Source: Ceratotherium simum simum
Lineage: Eukaryota; Chordata; Mammalia; Perissodactyla; Rhinocerotidae
Reading direction: 5' to 3'
Length of the DNA: 64,000 bases
NCBI RefSeq assembly: GCF_000283155.1
Contig: NW_004454266.1
Location: 2,607,396-2,671,395, forward strand
Positions 1 through 10,738 of this stretch are shown in pieces. Position 1 is the first letter of the stretch, and every line of letters begins with the position of its first letter. Position numbers and translations under genes: made by a program. The notes beneath the pieces were generated by a model. The model was not told the origin of the DNA, did no database searches, and saw nothing but the letters and a program-made list of their open reading frames with translations.

Positions 1-827
1 GCGATCACTGGGGAGAAAAGGGCGGGTCACCGCGGGGTGCACGGACCTGATTAGAGGGGAGAAGGCGTAACCTCTTCTGCGAGCTGATTTTCGGAACTGC
101 CTGAGTATAAAAACCTAGCCCGAAAGGAACAGAAGAGGACAAAAGGTGGGGGAAACTGAAACAAACAAATGGTTCTTTTTCTCGGTTGGATTTTTCAGAT
201 GTTCGCCAAATTTCCTGAGGCCGAAGCTGCAGAGGCTCCTGCCTCCCTGCCCCCACTCCCACCTCCGCACCCCTCCCGAGAGGCTCCATGTGGAAAGTTA
301 TCACAACAGATCTTTACTGTGCTGTTGAAAATGACGTTATGAGATTTGAAGAGAAACTAAACAGGCTGACACCTGTAGCTGAAGGAAGATTGCCTTAACA
401 CCCGGCCTCCTCGGCTCCACCCGAGAGATGCTTGCTCCTCCTCTGACAAATCTGGCACCTCCAGGTATCTCAAGCGAGTTACTTGGTTACATATGGCCAG
501 TTATTTTATGCAAATTCTTGAAGTTTTTTTTAAAAAATGATATACATTTTTTTCCTTTGAATAGGCTTTACCACATGTTACCTAGCCTCGAGTTTCTGTC
601 ACGCTTTTCCTTGGGATAAAAGAAAAGTCCTTCCTCTAACGCTGCAACTGCCTAATACTTTTCCTTTTGTAGTCTTCTGTCTCCAGCGCGTCCTGAGTAA
701 ACGAAGCATCTTCCCGGAGCTGCTATATTTTCTGAAGACAAAAGATAACACCGGACAGGATAAATTCCTTCTTTCACCCAGTCGAAGTAAAATGAGATAG
801 ATTCAGTTCAACCTCACAATTTCAGGT

Positions 828-901
828 GGCTCTATGGCTTAGTTGGTTAAAGCGCCTGTCTCGTAAACAGGAGATCCTGGGTTCGACTCCCAGTAGGGCC
901 T
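828..901 (+). tRNA. tRNA-Thr (anticodon CGT)
   Basis: A 74-nt cloverleaf. The acceptor stem GGCTCTA pairs with TAGGGCC through 7 bp with one G-T wobble, and the discriminator base is T at 901. The D arm is GGCTTAGTTGGTTAAAGC. The anticodon stem-loop has anticodon CGT at 862-864, reading ACG threonine codons. The T arm is canonical with loop TTCGACT. A box (TGGCTTAGTTGG) and B box (GGTTCGACTCC) are intact and there is no intron. A TTTT Pol III terminator follows at 906-909. The sequence is close to the mammalian tRNA-Thr-CGT I remember; the acceptor pair T-A near its base differs from the C-G form but still pairs. It looks functional. Confidence 0.95.
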
Positions 902-905
902 TATG

Positions 906-909
906 TTTT
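906..909 (+). terminator. Pol III terminator of tRNA-Thr(CGT)
   Basis: A TTTT run starting 5 nt after the discriminator base of the tRNA. Confidence 0.8.
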
Positions 910-1671
910 CCCAGGAAACCAAACTCTTTCCGAAAATCATTTTATGTTGGTGAGTTAACCGTGTCTTCTTACTGATCCCCTAAAAGTCTCACCAAACTTG
1001 CAGCAGTAGAGCCCAATCAAATACTTTACAAACTGTTTGATTGCACTTGCTCAGATTCCTTACTTTTGGAAAGAAGTAGATTCTTAGTGAAATGGCAATT
1101 CTAATGCAAACCACCACCAAAGAATAGTACGTGTGACACTACCTCAATCATTTTTCATGTAAGTTTTGCATTACATTGTGGTAAAATGTTTTTGAGCACC
1201 TACAATATGTTATAGTTTAAAGCACCCAGCCGGGTTGATACATATAATCTCTATAGATTCAAACAATCTCCAGCTCTGTAGTTGATTTCATAAAATAAGA
1301 TAAATTAATGAACAATGAATCCACTATTACCTACAAAGGAAAATTAAGATGTTTGCAGGGGAATGCTTGCCATTTTGAAGGGGACATGAGGAAGAACAAT
1401 TATATTCCCATGTTAGTCCTGTTAAAGAAAAAACTGGAAAGCTTAAGGAATGATGATCAACTGGGAGCTAGAACGTTCTAGACATGAGCACCCCCAGAGC
1501 CAGGACAAAGTTGCTGTGAGAAAAAAAGCACGTTGGAGAATTCTGCCAGATATCTAAAGCAACTTAGTTTCAGCCCTAGATATGTACAGAACTTCTATGT
1601 CTTCTTGTCTTTCATTCATTCATCCATTAATCCAACAACATTAACTGCTGGTGTTTTACGTGCCAGTCATA
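910..1671. other. Intergenic, no gene seen
   Basis: AT-rich DNA. About 1190-1310 (GAGCACCTACAATATG..) resembles an old minus-strand MIR/L2 end. The first 160 bp belong to the duplicated tRNA-Thr block. I see nothing else. Confidence 0.5.
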
Positions 1672-1779
1672 TTTCTTTCTTTTGTTCTCTTTCTTTCTTT
1701 CTTTTTCTTTCTTTCTTTCTCTTTTTTTTTTCTCTTTCTTTCTCTCCTTTTTTCTTTCTTTCTTCCTTCCTTCCTTTTT
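1672..1779. repeat. (TTTC)n pyrimidine-rich microsatellite
   Basis: About 108 nt of imperfect TTTC/TTCC repeats, almost pure pyrimidine on this strand. The Phe/Ser/Leu-rich reading frames across it are artefacts of the repeat. Confidence 0.9.
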
Positions 1780-1985
1780 TGTTATAATTTTTTTCCTCCT
1801 GATGAGAACTTTTAAGGTCTACTCTCTTAGCAACTTTCAAATATACAATACAATATTGTTAACTCTAGTCACCACACTGTACATTACATCCCCAGGGCTT
1901 ATTTATCCTGTAACTGGAAGTTTATACCTTTGACCACCTTGATCCATTTTGCCCACCCCCCCATCCCTGCCTCTGGTAACCACCC
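1780..1985 (-). mobile_element. Old L1 3' UTR fragment
   Basis: It shares a long block (GAGAACTTTTAAG.., GTACATTACATCCC.., GCCTCTGGTAACCACC) with 60,490-60,700. There the block lies next to the complement of a mammalian L1 3' end, so this is a minus-strand L1 fragment. Confidence 0.6.
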
Positions 1986-1994
1986 CAGGCATAT

Positions 1995-2245
1995 TTCTAA
2001 GGGCAGGAAATATAGCAGTGATCAAAGCTAACAAAAATGACTACTCTCATGGATCTTACATTCTGGTGGAGGTGACACAAAAAATAAAGAAATGAATATG
2101 TAAAATAAGCAAGCATATGAGATACTGATGAAGTCTACAGAGAAAAATAAAGCAAGGAAAGGGTATGGGGAATGTATAGGGTGGAGGCAGAGTAATCAGA
2201 CAGCATCATCCTGTCTCTTGGATAAAATCACTGGCAAATGTTTCA
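1995..2245. mobile_element. Probable L2 LINE remnant
   Basis: The phrases 'CTCATGGATCTTACATTCTGG' and 'AGAGAAAAATAAAGCA' are typical of L2 3' regions from memory. No coding sequence remains. Confidence 0.45.
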
Positions 2246-2250
2246 AAATT

Positions 2251-2493
2251 ATTTTTTTGGTGAGGAAGATTACCCCTGAGCTAACATCCATTGCCAATCC
2301 TCCTCTTTTTGCTGAGGAAGATTGGCCCTGGGCTAACATCTGTGCCCATCTTCCTCTACTTTATATGTGGGATGCCTACCACAGCATGGCTTGATAAGCA
2401 GTGCATAGGTCCACACCTGGATCTAAACCTGTGAACCCCGGGCCTCCAAAGCGAAATGTGTGAACTTAACCACTACACCACCAGGCCAGCCCC
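2251..2493 (-). mobile_element. ERE-type tRNA-derived SINE, short form
   Basis: Read on the minus strand it starts at the GGCCTGGTGG-like head (plus-strand end CCAGGCCAGCCCC), has A and B box remnants, and ends with two copies of the 'TTAGCTCAGGG..CTTCCTC' tail unit and a short A-rich tail. It lacks the 'CTACTGGGGCTTTGGG' insert of the long form. Confidence 0.85.
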
Positions 2494-2629
2494 TATTTTT
2501 TAACTTTTTAATGAGAAATAGTCACAAAGTGGCTACTATATTACTCTAAGTACCATGAGTGGCAAGATTAAATAACCAGAAAATTGTCCCCCAACTATGC
2601 CTGAACCTCACCTCTGTTCATTTTTATTA

Positions 2630-2830
2630 GGACTCTGTTGAACGAGATTACACCACCTGTATTCAAATTTCAGCTGCTCCACTAGCTAAGGGACCTTTAG
2701 GAAATTGCTTACCTCAATGGGCATCAATTCCCTCATATGTGAAATGAATATAGTAATAGGCCTACCTAATAGAGTTGATGGGGACTTGATGAGTAATTAC
2801 ACATAAAACATTTTAAAAGGATATCTGGTA
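2630..2830 (+). mobile_element. MIR SINE remnant
   Basis: The order 'CAAATTTCAGCTGCTCCACTAG', 'TTGCTTACCTCAATGGGCAT', 'GTGAAATGAATATAGTAATAG' matches the MIR core and 3' part as I recall it. Confidence 0.6.
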
Positions 2831-2976
2831 CATAAATATGCAATCAATAAAGTTCACTATATTGTTATGTTTATCATTGTTCTTATTTACTGAACAATTG
2901 TTTGGGGTCAAGTGTTTTACCCTTGCAACAACACTCTGAGGTATTATTCTAAATTTATAGACAAGAGTTCCAAGCA

Positions 2977-3445
2977 TGTTGGGGGTTGAATTCTGTCCCC
3001 CCAAAATATATGTTAAAGTCCTAACCCCTAGTACCTGTGAATGTGACCTTACTTGGAAATAGGGCCTTTTCAGATGTAATTAAGTTATAATAAGAACATA
3101 TCAGATTAGGATGGGCCATAATTCATGACTGTTGTCTTTAGAAGAGGAAGGAGAGAGAGACTTGGACACAGACACAGACATAAAGGGAAGAAAGCCTTGT
3201 GACGACAGAGGCAGAGACTGCAGTTATTGGCCACAAGCTAAGGAACATCAAGGATTGCCAGCAACCACCAGAAGCTGAAAGAGGCAAGGAAGAATTCCTC
3301 CCTAGAATCTTTAAAAGGAGTATGACCTTGCCCACAACTTGATTTCAGAATTCTGGCCTCTAGAACTGTTAGAGAATACATTTCTCTTGTTTTAAGCCAC
3401 CCAGTTTGTGGTAATTTGTTATGCCAGCCCTAGGAAACTAACACA
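2977..3445 (+). mobile_element. MLT1-class (ERVL-MaLR) solo LTR
   Basis: A 469-bp LTR with TG..CA ends. The 5-bp target duplication AAGCA lies at 2972-2976 and 3446-3450. Internal hallmarks are 'GTCCTAACCCCTAGTACC', 'AGAAGCTGAAAGAGGC', 'CCTCTAGAACTGT' and 'TTTAAGCCACCCAGTTTG'. It has no internal retroviral sequence. Confidence 0.85.
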
Positions 3446-3599
3446 AAGCATTAAAACAAAATTAGTAATTTATACTAGCAAATAAATAAAATCTATTACT
3501 TTTCCAAAATTAATAGATGACATATGAGATATTCATACTTCAGCTTAAAATTACAAACCTAGAGTATCTTCCCCTTACCTAGTTGTTTTACAATAGTAC

Positions 3600-4480
3600 A
3601 TGATCTTGGTACTCCTCCCTAATTTTTTTCCTCTTCCCATTTTTCTTAATAGGACACTGCACCCATCCTCCCAATGACTTATCCTTGTGACCTTCCCCAG
3701 TGAAATGGACTGTTTGGTGACCTCTAATAGATTATACCACCACCCCATCTCCAGCTATAGCCAATAACTGCCTGATGGGAGGGAAGGATACAAAAGTCCA
3801 AACCCCTTAACTCAGTGACCACTCTGCTCTGTTATTTATACTCCAGAGCCTACTGTCCCATGGGTCAGCCAAGGCTAGATTTTACCCAAGACTACATCTT
3901 TGCTTTGTTACTTCCCCTTCCCCATCCTGAGGACCACTCCCCCAATAAGTCACATAGCCCTGAATTGCTGTGTCAGGGTATGCCTTAGGAACCTAAGAAA
4001 CTTGCTTTGGATGTCTTTTTACTGATCGTCCATATTCAATCAATTGAACAAAATTTTCCCATGGAAAAATTCAACCCAAGAGCTTTAGACCTAAGGAGGA
4101 CATTCATATTGTGCATCAGATCCTGATAATGAGAACTTTTGAAAATTCAAGGTGGGGCATGTGAGGGATATCAAGAAAATTGGTGGCTGACTGACCTTTA
4201 TTGTTGAACTGTTATAATTCTGCTTACTTTCAGTGTCCTTTTTTGCTTTGAATGAGAAAAATAATTCCACTTGCAAGTCATTACATAGGATTCTTCCTCA
4301 TTATTGAAAATTTACAAAGTGCAAGGTCCTGTAGAGCATTTAATAAAGTGAATATACGTCATGACTGAATATGAGTCCTCAGGTTATAATCCAGTAGATG
4401 AGATAACAGCTTTAGAAAAATATGGCCTATATTGCACATTCATAAATTATTATTTCTATGGATATGACATAGAAATAATG
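3600..4480. other. Intergenic; possible decayed LTR at 3600-4010
   Basis: About 3600-4010 is C/T-rich, with a TATA-like GGATACAAAAG followed by a GGTCAGCCAAGGC-type segment. This recalls the promoter half of an old LTR, but I cannot name a family. 4011-4480 shows no recognisable feature. Confidence 0.3.
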
Positions 4481-5370
4481 CTATTCTTTCAAATGAAATG
4501 ATTTAACAAAATGGAGGAAGCCCATACATCAGCAGCAAGCCTGCCCAAATTGCTGAGAGATGAAGGAGAGATCAGGACAAATAGGTAAGGAATGATTATC
4601 AAAGCTCCTAATATATTACTTTTGTTACCCTGGCAGAGAAAGGGTAGAAAGAAAAGAGAGAGATAGAAACTCACTCTTTGGAGATTAAAATACAATGCCA
4701 GACATGTAAAATTCTCTGAATGGGATAAAGAGCAATTTATACATTGCAAAAAAAAAAAAGCTTGTGAACTAGAAGACATGACAATGGAAACTAACCAAAA
4801 TGAAACACAGAAAGAAAAGAAGACTAAGTGGGACATCATTCTACAGCCTAATATATTAGTAATTTGAGTCTCAAAAGGATAGAAGAAAGAGAGATAGGAA
4901 AAATACTAAAAAGCTAATGGCTGGAAATTTTCATTTTGATGAAATTTATAAACTCTCAAATCCAAAAAGCTCAATGAACCCCAAGCAGGAGAAATCGGAA
5001 GTAAACTACTCCAAGACAATGATAGAAAACATCTCACCAGAAACAATGCAATCCAGAACACAGTACAGTAATATCTTTAAAGCACTAAAAGAAAAAAAAG
5101 GAATCAATATGACCAGAAGAAGTATCTTTCAAAAACAAAGGCAAAACTTAATATTTTTTGAGACATGGACAAGCTCAAATAATGTATCACCAATTGACCT
5201 GCTTTGTAAGAAATGTTAAAAGAAGCCCTTAAGGAAGAATAAAAATGATACCAGATGGAAATTTGGATCACAGAAGAAAAAAGATAATAAAAATGGTACC
5301 TATGTGGTAAAATGTAAAAGAGTACTTTTTCTAATTTAAATAATGTATTTAAAAGACAATAGACTTCCAA
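4480..5370 (+). mobile_element. HAL1/L1M-type ORF1 remnant
   Basis: 4910-5360 reads as a broken L1/HAL1 ORF1 end: 'GATGAAATTTATAAACTCTC', 'AGCTCAATGAACCCCAAGC', 'CTTTAAAGCACTAAAAGAA', 'TGCTTTGTAAGAAATGTTAA', 'GATACCAGATGGAAATTTGG'. A 100-codon open frame at 4917-5219 is a fragment of it, not a gene. The part before 4910 is assigned more weakly. Confidence 0.55.
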
Positions 5371-5379
5371 TTTCTGGTC

Positions 5380-6445
5380 CAGCATACTTCTGGCTTCCAA
5401 TCTAGCACGTAAGGAGCTTGAAAGTCATTTTTCCCATTCATGCAACAAGAATAAAAATGAACAAAGTGAAAATCAACATCTTAGATCCATCAGAGAACTG
5501 AGGTCATAGGGCCCCCAAAGTTGAAGAGACAGACAGCAGATACAGAGAATCATAATTTACCATAGCAGAGGCCCAGGAGTAGAAAACTTTGCAGAAACAA
5601 GTACCAGGTACCTCATATTCAGCTTGAAAAAAAAAAACAAGGCATACTAAAAGACAAATCACACAGTTTAAAGACACAGATCAAGCATCAGAACCAGACT
5701 CAGATATGGCAGAGATGTTAGACTTCTCAGATCAGGAATGTAAAACAACTAGGATTAATATCCTAAGTGTTCTAACGAAAAAAATTGAGCAAGATGTGAG
5801 AAAAGATGGATAATGTAAGCAGAGAGATGAAAACCTTAAGAAAGAATCAAACAGAAATGATAGAAATAAAAAATATGACAGAAACACATGATGCCTTTGA
5901 CAGGCTCATCAATCAACTGGGCATAGTTGAGGAATCAGTGAGCTGGAGAAAATGCCAGTAGAAACTTCCAAAACTGAAATCCAAAGAGGAAAATGAATGA
6001 AAAATGTAGAACAGAATATCCAAGAACTGTAGGAAAATTACAAAGGTATAACATGCTTAATGGGAAACAGGAAGGAGAAGAAAGAGAAAAAGGAACAGAT
6101 GAAATATTTAAAGCAATAATGACTGAGAATTTCCCAGACTAATGATAGACACCAAATCACATTTCCAGGAACTTCAGAGAATACCCAGCATGGTAAATAC
6201 CAAAAAATCTACACCTAGGCACATCATATTCAAACTGCACAAAATCAAAGGCAAACAATGAAGCCAGAGGAAAAAACCTCACATGTAGAAGAGCAAAGAT
6301 AGAATTATATCTGACTTCTCCTCAGAAACCAAGAAAACAAGAAGAGAGTGGAGTGAAATATTTTAAAGTGTTAAAAGAAGAGAATTATCAACTTATAATT
6401 CTGTACTCAGTGAAATTATCCTTCACAAGAGAAAGAAAGACAACT
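5380..6445 (+). mobile_element. Older L1: 5' region and most of ORF1
   Basis: This is the left part of an older L1 split by the younger element at 6446-12,922. The ORF1 remnant ends in codons reading LYSVKLSF just before the insertion and continues with GEIKVFS right after it at about 12,930. That continuity is the evidence for nesting. Stops and frameshifts are numerous. Confidence 0.7.
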
Positions 6446-6783
6446 TGGATCAAGATGGCAGAGTAGGAAGAGCCTTAGCTCACCTCCTCCCATGGACACA
6501 CCAAAACTACAACTACATATAGAACAACTACCGCTGAGAATGACCTGAAGACCAGCAGAATAGATTTTCCACAACTAAGGATATAAAGAAAAATCCACAT
6601 TGAGATGGGTAGGAGGAGCAGAGACCTGGTCAAGTCAGGACCCACAAACGGGAGGGATATCACAACTGTGGAGGTCTTCCCAGATGAGCAAGTGGCCTGG
6701 GCCCCACATCAGGCTCCCCAGCCCAGGGGACATGCACCAGGAAGATCAGGCCCCATAATATCTGGCTTTGAAAACCGGTGGGG

Positions 6784-7103
6784 TGCCGGCCCCAGTGGCT
6801 TAGCAGTTAAGTGCGTGCGCTCCACTACTGGCGGCCCGGGTTCGGATCCCGGGTGCACACCGACGCACCACTTCTCCGGCCATGCGGAGGCCGCATCCCA
6901 CATACAGCAACTAGAAGGATGTGCAACTATGACATACAGCTATCTACTGGGGCTTTGGGAGAAAAAAAAAGGAGGAGGATTGGCAATAGATGTTAGCTCA
7001 GAGCCAGTCTTCTTCAGCAAAAAGAGGAGGATTAGCACGGTTGTTAGTTCAGGGCTGACCTTCCTCACACACAAAAAAAATAATAATAAAATAAAACTTA
7101 AGA
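6784..7103 (+). mobile_element. ERE-type SINE, long form, inside L1
   Basis: A tRNA-derived head (TGCCGGCCCCAGTGGCTTAG) with B box GGTTCGGATCCC, then the long-form insert ('CTATCTACTGGGGCTTTGGG'), then repeated tail units. A 14-bp target duplication with one mismatch flanks it: GAAAACCGGTGGGG at 6770-6783 and GAAAACCAGTGGGG at 7104-7117. The host L1 5' UTR resumes directly after. Confidence 0.92.
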
Positions 7104-7507
7104 GAAAACCAGTGGGGTTTACATCTGGGAGAGCCAGAGCGCTATAGGAAACTGAAAGAGACTCCATTCTTAAAGGGCATGTGCACCTACTCCCCCACTC
7201 TGAGTCCCAGCACAGAGGCAGCAGTTTGAAAAGTGCCTGGGTTATACATGAAGGAGAGTCACTGACTAATTTTAGGGCACGTGTCAGAGGGGCAGGGATC
7301 TGTTGGAACTTTCTCCAGGGATGAAAGTGCTGGTGGGCATCATTTCTTTGCTCTCATTCCACCTATCTGGCCCAACCTTGACAGGCACCATTTCTGACAC
7401 TCTCCATCTGCCTTGTTAGCACTGCTTACCCCACCCCAGCAGACTTGCCCGGGCCAATGCCCATCCAAAGTGGCTCCCACTGGCCCCACACAGTGGGCAT
7501 CCCCTGT

Positions 7508-7554
7508 GCTAATCCTCTGGATTAGCAGAGGATTAGCATCCTCTGATGCTAATC
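7508..7554. repeat. Two overlapping perfect inverted repeats
   Basis: GCTAATCCTCTG (7508-7519) is the exact complement of CAGAGGATTAGC (7526-7537), with a 6-nt loop. GATTAGCATC (7531-7540) is the exact complement of GATGCTAATC (7545-7554), with a 4-nt loop. The two stems share 7531-7537, so only one can form at a time. They lie in the L1 5' region. Confidence 0.9.
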
Positions 7555-10528
7555 AGAGCCCCTCTAAAGTGGCTCCCACCCCCATGAGACCAGCTCCACA
7601 CACCAGCATGCCCACAGTAATCATGGCCCAGGCACAACAGGAGACTGCACACAGCCTACACAGGGGACATACCTGGAGTACCTGGCTCTGGTGACCAGGT
7701 GAGATTGTGCTACTAGGCCCCATAGGACACCTTCTACATAAGGCCACTCCTTCAACACTAGGAGATATGGCTGATCTACCTAATACATAGAAGAAAACAT
7801 AGAGAGTTATGCAAAATGAGGAGACAGAGGAATATGTTCCAAACAAAAGAACAAAACAAAACCTTAGAAAAGAACTAAACAAAATGGAGATATGCTATAC
7901 ACCAGTTAAAGAGTTCAAAGTAATTATCATAAAGATAAATGCTCACAGGACTGGGGAGAAGAATAAATGTACACAGTGAGAACTTCAACAAAGAGATAGA
8001 AATTTTTTTTTAAAAAACTATCAGAATACAAAGAGTGAAATTAAAAATACACTAGAGGGAATCAACAGCAGATGATATGACACAGGAGAATGGATCAGCA
8101 ATCTGGAAGACAGGGTAGTGGAAACAACCTAATCAGAACAGCAAAAAGGAAAAAGAAGATAGCTTAAGGGACCTCTGGGGCAACATCAAGCATATTAACA
8201 TTTGCATTATAGGCCTCCCAGAAGGAGAAGAGAGAGAGAAAGGGGCATAAAACCTATTTGAAAAAATAATAGCTGAAAACTTCCCCAACCTGGTAAAGGA
8301 AATAGACATCCAAGTTCAGGAAGCACAGAGAGTCTCAAGTAAGATGAACCCAAAAGACCCACACCAACACACATTATAATTAAAGTGTCAAAATCTAAAG
8401 ATAAAGAGGGAATCTTAAAAGCAGCAAGAGAAAAATAACTAGTTACATACAAGAGAACCCCCATAAGACTATCAGCTGATTTTTCAGTAGAAACTTTACA
8501 GACCAGAAGGGACTGGCACAATATATTCAAAGTACTGAAAGGAAAAAACTTACAACCAACAATACTCTACCCAGCAAGGTTTTCATTTAGAATTGAAGGA
8601 GAGCTAAAGAGTTTCCCAGACAAGCAAAAGCTAAAGGAGTTCATCAACACTAAACCAGCCTTACGAGAAATGTTAAAGAGAAAAGAACAGGTCATAACTA
8701 GAAATAAGAAAATTATGAAGAAAAAAATCTCAGTGGTAATGGCAAACATGTAATAAATGTAGTGGATCAGCCATCCATATAACTAGTTTGACGATTAAAA
8801 GACAAAAGTAGTAAAATCATCTATATCTTCAATAATTAGTTAAGGGATACACAAAATAAAAAGATATAAAATTTGATGTCAAAAACATAAAACCTGGGGA
8901 GAGAGAGTAAAAATGTAGTGCTTTTAGAAAGCACTCAAATTTAAGCAACCATCAACTTAAAATAGACTGCTACATACAGAGCTTGTTATATAAGAACCTC
9001 ATGGTAACAACAGATCAAAAACCTACAATAGACATATAAAAAAACAAAGATAAAGGAATACAAACATAACACTAAAGAAAGTCATCAAATCACAAGGGAA
9101 AAAAGCAAGAGAAAAAGAAATAAACAGAGAAGAACTACAAAACAACCAGAAAACACTAAGTACATACCTATCAATAATTACTTTACATGTGAATGGACTA
9201 AATGCTCCCATCAAGAGACACAGACTGCTTGAATGAATAGAAAAACAAGACACATATATATGCTGCCTATAGGAGTCTCACTTCAGAACTAAAGACACAC
9301 ACAGACCAAAAGTAAAGGGATGGAAAAAGATATTCCATGCAAATGGAAATGAAAGGAAAGCTGAGGTAACAATATTTATAACAGACAAAAATAGACTTTG
9401 AAACAAAAACTGTAACAAGAGACAAAGAAGGGCATTACATAATTATAAAGGGATCAACCCAACAAGAGGATATAACACTTGTAATTATCTATGTACCCAA
9501 CATAGGAGCACCTAAATACATAAAGCAAATATTAACAGACACAAAGGGAGAAATTGACAGTGATACAATAATAGTAGGAGACTTTAACACCTCATTTACA
9601 TCAATGGATAGATCATCCAGACAGAAAATCAACAAAGAAATATTGGCCTTAAACGACACATTAGACCAGATGGACTTAACAGATAAATACAGAACATTCC
9701 ATCCAAAAACAGCAGAATACACATTCTTTTCAAGTGCACAAGGAACAGTCTCCAGGATAGATCACGTGTTAGGCCACAAAACAAGTCTGAATAAATTTAA
9801 GAAGACTGAAATCATATCCATCATCTTTTCTAACCACAACAGTATGAAACTAGAAATCAATTACAAGAAGAAAACTGGAAAAAAACACAAACACGTGGAG
9901 TCTAATCAACATGCTATTAAACAACCAAAGGGTCAACAAAGAAATCAAAGAGGAAATTTTTTAAAAACTTTGAGACAAATGAAAATGGAAACACAACATT
10001 CCAAAATCTATGGGATGCAGCAAAGGCAGTTCTAAGAGGGACGTTTATAGTGATATAGGCCTAACTTAGGAAACAACAAAAAAAATCTCAAATAAACAAT
10101 CTAAATTTACACCTAAAGGAAGCATAAAAAGAAGAACAAACAAAACCCAAAGTTAGTAGAAGGATGAAAATAATAAAGATCAGAGCAGAAATAAATGAAA
10201 TAGAGACTGAGAGAACAATAGAGAAGCTCAATGAAACTACAAGCTTGTTTTTTGAAAAGATAAACCAAATTGATAAATATTTAGCCAGACTTATCAAGAA
10301 AAAAAGAGGGCCCAAATAAATAAAATCAGAAATGAAATAGAAGTTACAACTAAGACAACAGGAATTCAAAGGATCATAAGAGATTACTATGAACAATTAT
10401 ATGCCAACAAATTGGACAACCTAGAAGAAATGGATAAATTCCTAGACACATATAATCTTCCAAGACTGCATCAGGAAGAAATAGAAAATATGAACAGACC
10501 AATTACTAGAAATGAAACTAAATCAGTA

Positions 10529-10738
10529 CAGTCATGCACAATTTAATGACAAGGATACATTCTGAGAAATATGTTGTTAGGCGATTTCATCATTGTGCAA
10601 ACATCATAGAGTGTACTTACACAAACCTAGATGGTATAGCCTACTACATACCTAAGCTATATGGTACTAATCCAATGGGACCACCATCATATGTGTGGTC
10701 TGTCATTGACAGAAATGTTGTTATGCAATGCATGACTG
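10529..10738. mobile_element. TA-flanked MITE (Tc1/mariner type)
   Basis: A 210-bp element with perfect 10-bp terminal inverted repeats (CAGTCATGCA / TGCATGACTG) and a TA dinucleotide on both sides (10,527-10,528 and 10,739-10,740). It interrupts L1 ORF2. It has no coding capacity. I recognise the interior ('GCGATTTCATCATTGTG', 'ATAGAGTGTACTTACAC') as a widespread mammalian DNA-transposon family but do not recall its name. Confidence 0.85.

Larger units (their letters stand above)
1..1070 (+). repeat. Duplicated tRNA-Thr block, copy A
   Basis: This block is a diverged direct duplicate of about 30,845-31,880. Three anchors are collinear: a GC-rich stretch (GGCGGGTCACCGCGGGGTGC at 21 versus 30,862), the tRNA-Thr gene (828 versus 31,660), and a downstream CCAATC..ATTGC segment (about 1013 versus 31,827). 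The offsets shrink from 30,841 to 30,814, as expected from small indels. The block begins at or before the window edge, so its left limit is unknown. Between the anchors the similarity is patchy; around 308-350 it resembles 31,110-31,150. Confidence 0.65.

Noticed and set aside
4489..4839. A 116-codon minus-strand membrane-like protein
   Set aside because: Phe/Ser/Leu-rich because the plus strand is purine-rich LINE-derived sequence. No start context or conservation signal.
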